DNA from: Alphaproteobacteria bacterium
Lineage (GTDB): Bacteria; Pseudomonadota; Alphaproteobacteria; Sphingomonadales; Emcibacteraceae
Length of the DNA stretch: 64,000 nucleotides
NCBI GenBank assembly: GCA_030428615.1
Contig: JAUIDN010000002.1
Coordinates: forward strand, 248,001 to 312,000
Direction of reading: 5' to 3'
The notes below the pieces were generated by a model that was given only the letters and a program-made list of their open reading frames with translations, did no database searches and was not told where the DNA came from. The position numbers and the translations under genes are program-made. Below, in pieces: positions 1 to 10,111 of this stretch (position 1 is its first letter; every line of letters begins with the position of its first letter).

Positions 1-1849
<1,849 letters not shown>

Positions 1850-1882
1850 TTATTTTATACCGTTCACTATATCACAGTTCTG

Positions 1883-3085
1883 TTATTCTGCTTCAATTTT
1901 TCCATTGCTAAAATGGAAAAATCGTGCCCTGTTTTCCATTTGAGAAAAAAGGGATTTATCCGTCCCTGTCAACCATACCTGAGAGCCGATATCATCAAGT
2001 TCTTCGAACAAAAACCCCCGCCGTCGATCGTCGAGATGAGCGGCAACTTCATCGAGTAAAAGAAGCGGTGGCGCTCCAAACTGTGTCGCGCTAAGACGTG
2101 CCCCAGCCAGTGTGATCCCGATAAGAAGCGCCTTCTGCTCCCCCGTCGAGCAAAGATCAGCCGGCATATTCTTACCCCTATGGCGAACAAGAATATCTGT
2201 TTTATGGGCGCCCGCAGACGTACGCCCCGACGCGGCATCAAGTGATCTGGTTTTTCTCAGCTTTTCGCAGAAATCCCCTTCCACATCCACCGCTGGTCTT
2301 GAAAGCAACCCTTCCTCTAGCTCCCCGCTGAGCGAAAGGGTCGCGCGGGGAAAGGCTGACTGGCTTTTTTCTATGGCTTGCGACAACTTTTGAATGGCAT
2401 CAAGCCTCGCTGCGGCCACCGCAACACCATGTTCTGCCATTCTGCTTTCAAGACTAGATATCCATACCGGATCGCTTCCACCGTCTGATAGAAGCCTGGC
2501 TCTTTCCCGCATTACTTTTTCGTAAGCATTTACCTCCCGGTTGTGTGACGGATGATATGCTGCGACCAGGCGGTCCAGAAAACGCCTTCTTCCGGATGAC
2601 CCCTCGATAAATAACCGATCCATCTGTGGTGTCAACCAAACCACCTGCAAAATGTCGCCAAAAGCCGCCGGACTAGATAACGTTTCACCGTCGAGCCTTA
2701 CAACACGCCTGTCCGCTGCCACTTCCGACGACAGTTCGCGTCGTGGTAATAACCCGCTGCCCATCTGCCGCATACCATCCGGCGTCATCACGCGCCCAGA
2801 TACCGCCCATGTCCCATCGGCGCCGATGCGGCTGACATCGGAAAGTTTGGACCCCCTCAAACCTCGCCCGGGTGATAGGAATGATATTGCTTCCAGAAGA
2901 TTAGTTTTTCCCGCGCCATTCGTGCCGGTAAGAACGACAGAATTTGATCCCGCCTCAAGCTGTAAATTCTGATAAGAGCGAAAATTATCGAGCATTATAC
3001 GGTCCACATAAAGCACGAGTGCTTTGCCCGAAGGCAAAACACTCTTGAATTTATGCTCTTTCGTGGACTGTGCTAAGTTGCTCAC
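1883..3085 (-). CDS. recF: DNA replication and repair protein RecF
   Basis: SMC/ABC-type ATPase that loads RecA at single-strand gaps. The 400 residues show a Walker A motif GTNGAGKTN at 54-62, an ABC signature around CSTGEQKALL near 316, and a Walker B run ending LLLLDEVAAHLD near 345. The longest frame starts at GTG (3085). The RecF fold itself begins only near residue 27 (VDRIMLDNFRSY), so a later start is possible, although no later in-frame start has a clearly better ribosome site. Only 12 bp separate it from dnaN, so the two are likely co-transcribed. Confidence 0.95.
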   Translation of the reverse strand: MSNLAQSTKEHKFKSVLPSGKALVLYVDRIMLDNFRSYQNLQLEAGSNSVVLTGTNGAGKTNLLEAISFLSPGRGLRGSKLSDVSRIGADGTWAVSGRVMTPDGMRQMGSGLLPRRELSSEVAADRRVVRLDGETLSSPAAFGDILQVVWLTPQMDRLFIEGSSGRRRFLDRLVAAYHPSHNREVNAYEKVMRERARLLSDGGSDPVWISSLESRMAEHGVAVAAARLDAIQKLSQAIEKSQSAFPRATLSLSGELEEGLLSRPAVDVEGDFCEKLRKTRSLDAASGRTSAGAHKTDILVRHRGKNMPADLCSTGEQKALLIGITLAGARLSATQFGAPPLLLLDEVAAHLDDRRRGFLFEELDDIGSQVWLTGTDKSLFSQMENRARFFHFSNGKIEAE

Positions 3086-3097
3086 CAGGGATACCCG

Positions 3098-4219
3098 CTA
3101 CACTCTCATAGGCATGAGAACATAGAGCGCACCTTCATCTGTTAGATCTTTAAGAATTGTCGGCGCCGCCGCATCGGCAAAAGAAACCTGAACAACATCC
3201 CCTTCTATTTGCGCTAGAATATCAAGCAGATATCTTGAGTTAAAGCCGATTTCCATTTCTTCTGATTCGTAGCTTACAGAAAGTTCTTCTCTTGCAGTGC
3301 CGTGCTCTGGGCTGTTTACAGAAAGATTCAATTGACCCGCTTGCATCGCCAGTTTTACCGAGCGCGTTTTATCCGTTGAAATAGTTGAAACACGATCAAC
3401 GGCTTCTGCCAGAATTTTACTATCAACTTCCATGTTCTTGTCATTCCCTTCCGGAATAACACGCGAATAATCAGGGAAGGTTCCATCAATCAATTTTGAA
3501 GTAAGGACAATATCGGCGAAAGAAAAGCGGATTTTGGTATCAGAAAGACTGACTTCAACATCCCCTTCATACTCATCAATCAATTTACGTAATTCGCCCA
3601 CGGCTTTACGGGGCACGATAATCCCCGGCATATCTGCCGCACCATCGGGCTGATCAACATCGAAACGTGCCAGCCTGTGACCATCTGTTGCCACACCGCG
3701 AAGAACGGCTTCTCCGTTATCGTCGCTCGCAGCATGAAGATAAATACCGTTAAGGTAATAGCGCGTTTCTTCGGTAGAAACAGCAAATCTCGTTTTATCA
3801 ATCAAGCGTTTCAGATTAACGCCTGTCACCTTAAAGCTGACGGGTAATTCACCTTCTGACATGATCGGGAAGTCTTCCCGTGGCAAACAGGCAAGCGTGA
3901 AGCGTGACCGTCCCGCGCTAATTGTAAGGCGACCGCTATCCACATCATAATACAGCTCCACCTGGGATCCTTCAGGCAGCTTTCTGACGATATCATACAA
4001 TGTGTGCGCTGGTGCGGTTATGCCCCCCGCTTCTTCGGTTTCAACCGCAACCGTTTCACCAATAGCAATGTCCAGATCAGTCGCCGCCAAATTAAGTCTT
4101 CCATCTTCTCCCTCAAGCAGAACATTGGACAAGATGGGAATAGTATTCCGACGCTCAACAACACTTTGGATATGGCCCAGAGATTTTAGTAGGGCACCTC
4201 GCTCTATATTCAATTTCAT
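3098..4219 (-). CDS. dnaN: DNA polymerase III beta sliding clamp
   Basis: Processivity clamp of the replicative polymerase. The length of 373 residues is normal for the family. The protein begins MKLNIERGALLKSLGHIQSV and ends in YVLMPMRV, the usual LMPMR-type clamp C-terminus. Three similar clamp domains are expected, and internal features such as ATDGHRLA and the IPEGNDK linker fit. It lies between dnaA and recF on the same strand, with 193 bp to dnaA that contain a candidate promoter at 4308-4335. Confidence 0.98.
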   Translation of the reverse strand: MKLNIERGALLKSLGHIQSVVERRNTIPILSNVLLEGEDGRLNLAATDLDIAIGETVAVETEEAGGITAPAHTLYDIVRKLPEGSQVELYYDVDSGRLTISAGRSRFTLACLPREDFPIMSEGELPVSFKVTGVNLKRLIDKTRFAVSTEETRYYLNGIYLHAASDDNGEAVLRGVATDGHRLARFDVDQPDGAADMPGIIVPRKAVGELRKLIDEYEGDVEVSLSDTKIRFSFADIVLTSKLIDGTFPDYSRVIPEGNDKNMEVDSKILAEAVDRVSTISTDKTRSVKLAMQAGQLNLSVNSPEHGTAREELSVSYESEEMEIGFNSRYLLDILAQIEGDVVQVSFADAAAPTILKDLTDEGALYVLMPMRV

Positions 4220-4307
4220 TTGATAACTTCACGCTTCATATTTACTAGATTATTTCACCCAGGACTGTTGTAGCCCAATTCATATTTATTAATTTTAGTT
4301 GAAAAAC

Positions 4308-4335
4308 AGACTACCATAACTAGCCTTCACGTCAA
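4308..4335 (-). promoter_or_regulatory. Candidate sigma70-type promoter for dnaN
   Basis: On the minus strand a TTGACG -35 element (4335-4330) is followed after 16 bp by TAGTCT (4313-4308). This places a transcription start about 80-90 nt before the dnaN ATG at 4219. It is assigned by consensus match only. Confidence 0.45.
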
Positions 4336-4412
4336 TGGCTTTTTCACGGTTTTCTGCCGAGTCGCAATATAAATTTACAGGATTTGAAATGCGCCCTGAA
4401 CGGTGCCATTTT

Positions 4413-5831
4413 TTAGGTGCTAAACACCCTTTCAAGATGCAAAATATCTTCTTCCAGAACGCTGTCGGTTTGGCGGAGTTCTTCAATTCGTTTTACCGCA
4501 TGCATGACTGTTGTGTGATCACGACCACCAAATTTACGTCCTATTGATGGCAGCGATTTGGACGTCAGATGTTTACACAAATACATGGCCACCTGACGGG
4601 GTCGAGCAACCTGACGCGCGCGCCTTGCTGATAAAAGGTCGGAAAGCTTGATATTAAAATAATCCGCAACCTGTCTCTGTATTTCGTCAACCGTCACCCG
4701 ACGATCATTGGCCCGCAAAAGATCCTGGAGAACTTCCTGTGTCATATCAAGGGTAATGGGACGCCCTATAAGTGTCGAATGCGCAACCATTCTGTTAAAG
4801 GCTCCTTCCAGCTCACGAACGTTGGAACTTATTCTCCGCGCCAGAAACTCCAGCACTTCACTTTGAATTTCAACCTCCGGCACATGGTTTGCCTTTTGCT
4901 GCAAAATACCAAGCCGGAGTTCATAATCCGTCGGATGTATATCCGCAACAAGACCCCATCCCAGTCTTGACCGGATCCGCTCTTCAACCCCGTCCAGATT
5001 AGACGGGGAACGGTCCGCCGACAATATGACCTGACGATGATGATCAATCAGCGCATTAAATGTATGGAAAAATTCTTCCTGTGTTGAGTTTTTATTGGCG
5101 ATAAACTGCAGGTCATCAATCATAAGCAGATCCACATTACGGAACTTCTGTTTAAATGCCATTGTATCCTTATAGCGGATCGAGGAAATAAACTGATACA
5201 TAAACTGTTCGGCGGACAAATACACAACCTTACGTTCCGGAAAATATTCACGGTTAGCCCAGGCAATCGCATGCATTAAATGTGTTTTACCGAGTCCTAC
5301 CCCCCCATGAAGAAAAAGGGGATTAAAGTTCACATCCTTGTTTTCTGCAACGCGCCTTGCCGCTGCGTAGGCGAGTTCATTTGATTTACCAACCACAAAA
5401 CTGTCGAATGTGAAGCGAGGGTCAAGCGGCGCGCCAAACTGGTCGTCGCTTATGATTTTAATTTGCTCTGTTGTCTTCGCTTGCGATGTTTTCCCCGCCG
5501 TATCGGTCGTCTTTATGTTGGTTGGCGCTTCATTATCAGCACCCTGAAAACCGGAAAGCACTACAATGTCGATTTCTTTTACCCCTGCATTTACCTTCTG
5601 CCACGCTGCTTTAATGCGGTCCGCAAAATTGGACATCAGCCAGTTTCGCATAAACCGTGTCGGGGCCGCCATCACGGCACATCCGTCCTGTAGATTGATT
5701 AAAGCCAGAGGCTTTATCCAGCTTTTATAGGTATTTTCATCTAAATCAGCCCGTAGCTGACCAAGAACGCTCTCCCACTGCATATCCATGGTGTTGTCGA
5801 TCACCACTTCATTCGCCCTATTTCGACCCAT
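4413..5831 (-). CDS. dnaA: Chromosomal replication initiator DnaA
   Basis: AAA+ initiator that binds DnaA boxes and melts oriC. The 472 residues carry all four domains: an N-terminal DnaB/HobA-type interaction domain (WESVLGQLRADLDENTYKSW), a variable linker rich in Thr/Lys near 100-130, the AAA+ core with Walker A GGVGLGKTH near 175-185 and Walker B LLMIDDLQFI near 238, and domain IV with the DnaA signature GGRDHTTVMHAVKRIEEL close to the C-terminus. The chosen ATG at 5831 has a weak AGGT upstream; Met16 or Met18 could also serve. A rhodanese gene lies 36 bp upstream on the same strand and may share its promoter. Confidence 0.98.
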   Translation of the reverse strand: MGRNRANEVVIDNTMDMQWESVLGQLRADLDENTYKSWIKPLALINLQDGCAVMAAPTRFMRNWLMSNFADRIKAAWQKVNAGVKEIDIVVLSGFQGADNEAPTNIKTTDTAGKTSQAKTTEQIKIISDDQFGAPLDPRFTFDSFVVGKSNELAYAAARRVAENKDVNFNPLFLHGGVGLGKTHLMHAIAWANREYFPERKVVYLSAEQFMYQFISSIRYKDTMAFKQKFRNVDLLMIDDLQFIANKNSTQEEFFHTFNALIDHHRQVILSADRSPSNLDGVEERIRSRLGWGLVADIHPTDYELRLGILQQKANHVPEVEIQSEVLEFLARRISSNVRELEGAFNRMVAHSTLIGRPITLDMTQEVLQDLLRANDRRVTVDEIQRQVADYFNIKLSDLLSARRARQVARPRQVAMYLCKHLTSKSLPSIGRKFGGRDHTTVMHAVKRIEELRQTDSVLEEDILHLERVFST

Positions 5832-5867
5832 TTTAATCGTTACCTAATTTGTGCTTCACGTTTAACC

Positions 5868-6287
5868 TTAATGTTTCCACGGCAGGCCTCGTCCCTGCCA
5901 GCCCGATGTCCGTCCCCTGTGGCCATCTTCATCTGGTCCCCCTTCAAATCCCTCAAGTATATTATAACTATTTTTGTAACCCGCTTTTGTTGCCGCGATA
6001 GCCGCTCCAATGGAACGCACCCCGGTACGGCAAAGAAAATAAATTGGTGTTTCTTTATCGGAAATTGCAGCTTCAAGTTCACCAACAAAATTTGCATTGG
6101 GAGCACCATCCGGAAAGTTAACCCATTCAATCAGAATTTCGTCTTTATTAAGTGACGATAAATTGGTTGTGCCGACACATTTCCATTCCGCAAATGTGCG
6201 TACATCCACCAACACAGCCTTTTCGTCTTCTGACAGAAGGCTCCACGCCTCATCTGGAGTAATATCACCCTTATATTGTTCCGGCAT
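5868..6287 (-). CDS. Rhodanese-like domain protein upstream of dnaA
   Basis: Single-domain rhodanese (sulfurtransferase fold) of 139 residues. The active-site loop CRTGVRS has its cysteine at residue 86, preceded by the usual VLVDVRTFAEW segment at 25-35, so the persulfide-forming cysteine is retained. The C-terminal 35 residues are rich in Gly and charged residues (EGFEGGPDEDGHRG) and resemble those of many alphaproteobacterial single-domain rhodaneses. Its substrate cannot be told. It reads into dnaA with a 36-bp gap, so readthrough is likely. The start at 6287 has AGGA very close to the ATG and GGGAAA about 12 nt upstream, so the ribosome site is not textbook. Confidence 0.88.
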   Translation of the reverse strand: MPEQYKGDITPDEAWSLLSEDEKAVLVDVRTFAEWKCVGTTNLSSLNKDEILIEWVNFPDGAPNANFVGELEAAISDKETPIYFLCRTGVRSIGAAIAATKAGYKNSYNILEGFEGGPDEDGHRGRTSGWQGRGLPWKH

Positions 6288-6421
6288 TTCCTGTTTTTTC
6301 CCACAAGCAAACTAATTTTTTACACTTTTTTCGACATTTTTAGAGCAAAAAATTCTTTGGCTGCAAAAGCGCATTTTACAGGGTGTATCGTCTCTCGATG
6401 TCGATAGTTTTATTATTGATA

Positions 6422-6450
6422 AGCCTACTCGCGATACAGGGCTCTTGCAA
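6422..6450 (-). promoter_or_regulatory. Candidate promoter for rhodanese-dnaA
   Basis: On the minus strand TTGCAA (6450-6445) is followed after 17 bp by TAGGCT (6427-6422), about 135 bp before the rhodanese start. The spacing is ideal but the -10 match is moderate. Confidence 0.35.
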
Positions 6451-6601
6451 CAAATCAATTGATCAAAAAAATAAATAAAATACCACTATATGTCTTGACT
6501 TGATATCGACCTACTAGATGTAGTGGTGTAAAAAAAATCGAGAAAATTTCAACTTTTATCTAAAAAGAACATTAAGAGAATATCCGTTTAAAGGTGTGCA
6601 C

Positions 6602-6636
6602 AAAAAAAGCCGAACCATGATTGGCTCGGCTTTTTT
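6602..6636 (-). terminator. Rho-independent terminator of rpsT
   Basis: The stem AGCCGA/TCGGCT is flanked by A- and T-tracts, giving AAAAAAGCCGA and TCGGCTTTTTT around a 12-nt loop. It lies 87 bp downstream of the rpsT stop. It is symmetrical enough to work in both directions. Confidence 0.88.
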
Positions 6637-6722
6637 CTCTATTTTTTGACTTTTTTCATCCAAATCTAATGCGAATCGTTGGGAACTCTATTGCGACTCG
6701 CGACCAAAGCGAATGGAAAAAT

Positions 6723-6986
6723 TTAGCTCATCGCTTTAACGCGTTTTGCCAACCTAGAAACTTTACGGGAAGCGGTCTTTTTGTGAAGAACCCCTTTGGT
6801 TACACCACGCATTAATTCCGGCTGAGCGGCTTTCAAAGCATCTTTTGCGTCTTGCGCATTTCCTGCTTCAACAGCAAGCTCTACTTTTTTCACATATGTG
6901 CGAATACGGCTGCGGCGCGATTTGTTAATATCTTCACGCTTTGCATTTCTGCGCACTCTTTTCTTAGCTTGTAATGTATTAGCCAT
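6723..6986 (-). CDS. rpsT: 30S ribosomal protein S20
   Basis: Small, strongly basic 87-residue protein of the 30S subunit that binds 16S rRNA early in assembly. It starts [18 protein letters not shown] and contains the typical helical [12 protein letters not shown] and [20 protein letters not shown] segments. An AAGGAAT ribosome site precedes the ATG. It is followed by a clear terminator and preceded by a 43-codon open frame and an enoyl-CoA hydratase gene on the same strand. The position between dnaA and mutM is common in Alphaproteobacteria. Confidence 0.97.
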   Translation of the reverse strand: MANTLQAKKRVRRNAKREDINKSRRSRIRTYVKKVELAVEAGNAQDAKDALKAAQPELMRGVTKGVLHKKTASRKVSRLAKRVKAMS

Positions 6987-7046
6987 TATCCAATTCCTTA
7001 AAGTGAGGATGTCTCAGACCGCTGGAATAATTTTCATGCGGGAGAA

Positions 7047-7178
7047 TCAATATCCTCGAATTTTTTCAATATCATATTTAGCTTGTGGCTTATAAACATG
7101 CGGCCCGCATTGGTCAATAAGCTTTTGACGATTTTCACTCAAAAGACGTGAATAAGGACCATTTTTGTCTCTTAACAC
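7047..7178 (-). CDS. Unrecognised 43-residue protein immediately after enoyl-CoA hydratase
   Basis: An open frame begins with GTG directly after the TAG stop of the enoyl-CoA hydratase gene, in the same frame, and ends at TGA (7047-7049). AAGGA lies 7 nt before the GTG, inside the last codons of the upstream gene, so there is a well-placed ribosome site and coupling is likely. The product starts MLRDKNGPYSRLLSENRQKL and continues with a Cys-Gly-Pro-His segment and a Lys/Tyr-rich tail. Its composition is hydrophilic and protein-like, with no low-complexity bias. No signal peptide or membrane segment is seen and no family is recognised. It could instead be the remnant of an extended hydratase C-terminus cut off by the TAG, but the hydratase already has full family length. 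Confidence 0.55.
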   Translation of the reverse strand: MLRDKNGPYSRLLSENRQKLIDQCGPHVYKPQAKYDIEKIRGY

Positions 7179-7955
7179 CTATTGATCCTTGAAATTGGCG
7201 GGGCGTTTCTCGATAAAAGCCGCCATTCCCTCTATCTGATCATCAGTTCCGAATAACGACTGGAAAACACGACGTTCGAATCGAATGCCCGTTTCCATTG
7301 TGGTTTCATAAGCTGCATTAACGCATTCTTTCGCCATTTTTACGGAAGGTTGCGACATTGACGCTATTTTATCAGCGATTTCCATCACTTCCTTCAACAG
7401 CTCCCCCGCCGGCACAACACGGCTAACCAATCCGCTTCGTTCTGCTTCCTGTGCATCCATCATCCTACCGGTCAAAATCATGTCCATCGCTTTTGACTTG
7501 CCGACAAAGCGTGTCAGACGCTGTGTCCCGCCTGCCCCCGGGATAACCCCTATACTGAGTTCCGGCTGTCCGAACTTAGCATTATCGGCGGCAATAATGA
7601 AGTCACACATCATCGCCAGCTCACATCCACCACCCAAAGCATATCCCGCTACCGCAGCGATAATTGGTTTCGTGCACCGGGCCGCCATTTCCCAATGATC
7701 AGCAATGAAATCCTGTTGGTAGATATCAAGATGGGTTTTGCTACTGATTTCCTTAATATCTGCGCCCGCAGCGAATGCTTTCTCACTACCCGTTAGGATG
7801 ATGACCTTGATTTCTTCGTCATGCTCTAGTTCGGTCAGAACTTCCGTTACTTCACCCATCATTTCGTTATTGAGCGCGTTAAGTGCCTTCGGGCGATTAA
7901 GTGTTACGCATGCAACCGGGCCTTGTCGATTCACTAATATTGAGGTATATGCCAT
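7179..7955 (-). CDS. Enoyl-CoA hydratase (crotonase family)
   Basis: Hydrates trans-2-enoyl-CoA in fatty-acid beta-oxidation. The 258 residues have normal length. The crotonase features are the oxyanion-hole segment FAAGADIKE at 61-69, [11 protein letters not shown] at 104-114 with catalytic Glu112, and [13 protein letters not shown] at 131-143 with catalytic Glu132; both glutamates are present, supporting true hydratase activity. The C-terminus RPANFKDQ is typical. It is followed without a gap by a 43-codon frame and then rpsT, and it is preceded by a small secreted-protein gene 25 bp upstream. Confidence 0.93.
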   Translation of the reverse strand: MAYTSILVNRQGPVACVTLNRPKALNALNNEMMGEVTEVLTELEHDEEIKVIILTGSEKAFAAGADIKEISSKTHLDIYQQDFIADHWEMAARCTKPIIAAVAGYALGGGCELAMMCDFIIAADNAKFGQPELSIGVIPGAGGTQRLTRFVGKSKAMDMILTGRMMDAQEAERSGLVSRVVPAGELLKEVMEIADKIASMSQPSVKMAKECVNAAYETTMETGIRFERRVFQSLFGTDDQIEGMAAFIEKRPANFKDQ

Positions 7956-7980
7956 TTCTAAAATTTTCCTGTCTGATATG

Positions 7981-8394
7981 TCATTTTGGCGATAAAGAAT
8001 AAGTCACTACGGAGAGCTTTTCATTATTTGCCACATTCACCAAAAGGGTTTCCTCACCCCTTACCGCGCTTAGGCAATAATCCGGTTCCCCTTCGCAGCT
8101 CATGCCCGTCTGATAATCCTGATCAATCTGCCAGCCAAGGGACGGTAATACGACGCGGTAATAATCGAACGCTGCCTTCTGGCCAACTACGCCGCTTGCC
8201 TGCGCCGAAATAATGCGACCATCCGGACTGTCAAACAACATGCCTTCCTCCGTATTTTCCTGAAGGCCGTCCATTAATGGAATTGCCATATCCATCAGCA
8301 TTTGATTCCGTCCGTCCTGGGCTTTTGAGATCAGGGTGCTGAGTACCGATGCAACTAGGACCGGCAATATAAGTCTTTTGCAAATGATGTTCAT
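7981..8394 (-). CDS. Small secreted/periplasmic protein of unknown function
   Basis: The 137-residue protein has an N-terminal hydrophobic stretch ([20 protein letters not shown], residues 7-26) that looks like a signal peptide with a cleavage site near Ala25. The mature part has a mixed alpha/beta character, a Cys pair (CEGEPDYC near 100-107) that may form a disulfide, and segments such as [12 protein letters not shown] near 79-90. That segment recalls small domains found in many alphaproteobacterial secreted proteins near mutM, but no function is assigned. It sits 13 bp downstream of mutM and 25 bp upstream of the hydratase, so it is probably part of their operon. Confidence 0.75.
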   Translation of the reverse strand: MNIICKRLILPVLVASVLSTLISKAQDGRNQMLMDMAIPLMDGLQENTEEGMLFDSPDGRIISAQASGVVGQKAAFDYYRVVLPSLGWQIDQDYQTGMSCEGEPDYCLSAVRGEETLLVNVANNEKLSVVTYSLSPK

Positions 8395-8407
8395 ATCCGA
8401 AGTCTAC

Positions 8408-9238
8408 TTATTTCTGACACTCTGGGCAATAAAATGTAGAACGCCCCCCTTGATTAATGCGGCCGACCGTCCCCCCGCAGCCATCATTACGACACGCTTC
8501 TCCTTCACGACCGTAGATGGCAAATTGATGTTGAAAATAACCAAGGTCACCATCTGTTCTGGCGAAATCCTTTAAGCTTGACCCTCCGGCATCTATCGCT
8601 CGCCCAAGAATATTGCGGATGGCCGACACCAGTTCCTCTGCCTCATGAGCGCTTATTTCATTCGCCATTTTTGTCGGTGAAATTTTTGTCATATTAAGGG
8701 CTTCGCACACATAAATATTTCCCAGCCCCACAACCGTTTTCTGATCAAGAAGACATGTTTTAATTGGCGTCTTTCTGGTTGCCAGTTTTTCAAGCAGGTA
8801 TTCACCATTAAATTCATTACCCAAAGGTTCTGCGGCCATATCCCTGAATAATTTATGCTGCTCCAGTTCAGAACTATGACATATTGTCATAAGGCCAAAT
8901 CGTCGCGGGTCGTTGTAAATGACCATATCATCACTATCCGTTTGAAAGATAATGTGGTCATGCTTGGCAAAGGGCTCATTATCATTCTTTTTTACAATGA
9001 ACTTCCCGGACATGCCAAGATGGCAAATGATCACGTCATCCGAATCGAGATAAATCTGTAAATATTTGGCGCGCCTTTTTATATTGGCTACTTTACGTCC
9101 CTCTATCCGTTTTTCAAAATCATCCGGTATCAGAATCCTGATTTTATCCCTTCTTTTAATCACCCTGATTATTTTGGCGCCTTCAAGTGCGGGGGCTAGG
9201 CCTCTACGGGTTGTTTCGACTTCAGGTAATTCGGGCAT
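8408..9238 (-). CDS. mutM: Formamidopyrimidine-DNA glycosylase
   Basis: Base-excision repair glycosylase/AP lyase that removes 8-oxoguanine. The protein starts with the defining MPELPEVETTRRGL, in which Pro2 is the catalytic nucleophile and Glu3 an acid. Other family features are HLGMSGKF with the beta-hairpin Lys, YNDPRRFG, QKTVVGLGNIYVCEAL, and a C-terminal zinc finger with four cysteines (CRNDGCGG ... YCPEC). Length is 276 residues, normal for the family. It is divergently transcribed from ubiE with about 70 bp between the starts, which is the usual alphaproteobacterial arrangement. Confidence 0.98.
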   Translation of the reverse strand: MPELPEVETTRRGLAPALEGAKIIRVIKRRDKIRILIPDDFEKRIEGRKVANIKRRAKYLQIYLDSDDVIICHLGMSGKFIVKKNDNEPFAKHDHIIFQTDSDDMVIYNDPRRFGLMTICHSSELEQHKLFRDMAAEPLGNEFNGEYLLEKLATRKTPIKTCLLDQKTVVGLGNIYVCEALNMTKISPTKMANEISAHEAEELVSAIRNILGRAIDAGGSSLKDFARTDGDLGYFQHQFAIYGREGEACRNDGCGGTVGRINQGGRSTFYCPECQK

Positions 9239-9311
9239 TTATTGATAAACTCTGACAATTCATAAGGTTTTCTTCTGGAACAGCATGCAACACTGCGCTA
9301 TGTTCCGCAAT

Positions 9312-10109
9312 ATGGCAAATAAAGAAAAAATAAAAAACAGTGATACGACCCATTTCGGCTTCAAAGAAGTGCAAGAGGACGAAAAACAGACCCTTGTGCG
9401 GGGCGTATTCGACAGCGTGGCAGACAAATATGATATCATGAATGATGTCATGAGCGCTGGCCTTCACCGTGCATGGAAAAACAACCTTATCCGCAGTTTA
9501 CGGCCAAAGCCGGGAATGCACCTGCTTGATGTCGCTGGTGGTACAGGGGATATTGCCTTCAGATTTCTTAAAGCCGCGAATAAATCTGCCGATAGTGCCG
9601 ATAATAAAAAACCGAAAGCGAAGGTTACAATTTGCGATATCAATACCAGAATGCTTGAAGCGGGGCGCGCACGCGCTTTGGACGAAGGGATTTTCGACCC
9701 TATAGATTGGGTAACAGGGAATGCTGAAATGCTCCCCTTTCCGGATCGATATTTTGACGCGTACACAATTGCATTTGGCATTCGAAATGTTACCCATATT
9801 GACGCCGCACTAAGGGAAGCTTACCGGGTTCTGAAACCCGGCGGTCGATTCATGTGTCTGGAATTCAGCAAAGTCGATCTGCCGCTCCTGAAGGAAATAT
9901 ATGACACTTATTCATTCAACCTCATTCCATATTTCGGTGAACTCATAACAGGTGACAAAGACAGCTACCAGTATCTGGTCGAAAGCATTCGAAAATTTCC
10001 TTCACAGGAAAAATTCAAACAAATGATCGATGAGGCTGGCTTTAAAAATACTTCATACCGCAATCTGTCCGGAGGCATTGTGGCCATTCATTCTGGATGG
10101 CGGGTCTGA
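9312..10109 (+). CDS. ubiE: Demethylmenaquinone/2-polyprenyl-benzoquinol C-methyltransferase
   Basis: SAM-dependent C-methyltransferase of ubiquinone synthesis. The Rossmann SAM-binding motif [13 protein letters not shown] and the family signatures [30 protein letters not shown] and [10 protein letters not shown] are present. The frame stays open to 9285, but the ATG at 9312 (MANKEKIKN) matches the usual family N-terminus, giving 265 residues. Only 2 bp separate its TGA from the probable ubiB start. It is the first gene of a plus-strand run through moeB. Confidence 0.96.
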   Translation: MANKEKIKNSDTTHFGFKEVQEDEKQTLVRGVFDSVADKYDIMNDVMSAGLHRAWKNNLIRSLRPKPGMHLLDVAGGTGDIAFRFLKAANKSADSADNKKPKAKVTICDINTRMLEAGRARALDEGIFDPIDWVTGNAEMLPFPDRYFDAYTIAFGIRNVTHIDAALREAYRVLKPGGRFMCLEFSKVDLPLLKEIYDTYSFNLIPYFGELITGDKDSYQYLVESIRKFPSQEKFKQMIDEAGFKNTSYRNLSGGIVAIHSGWRV

Positions 10110-10111
10110 TC

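Larger units (their letters stand above)
6288..6722. other. AT-rich intergenic region between rpsT and the rhodanese-dnaA genes
   Basis: This 435-bp gap contains the rpsT terminator (6602-6636), a candidate promoter for rhodanese-dnaA (6422-6450), an inverted repeat ACCACTA/TAGTGGT (6482-6488 and 6521-6527) and AT-rich runs around 6451-6485. A replication origin would be plausible next to dnaA. However, no exact TTATCCACA box was found on either strand; the nearest matches, such as TTGTGCACA at 6594-6603 (minus), have two mismatches. Origin function is therefore not claimed. Confidence 0.5.

Noticed and set aside
4295-4486. 63-codon minus-strand frame covering the dnaA 3' end and the dnaA-dnaN spacer
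   Set aside because: Most of it overlaps conserved dnaA codons in another frame, and it contains the probable dnaN promoter.
6398-6478. 26-codon plus-strand frame resembling a small lipoprotein signal (ends its hydrophobic stretch in GSC)
   Set aside because: It is very short, has no ribosome site at proper spacing, and lies in an AT-rich gap where such frames arise by chance.
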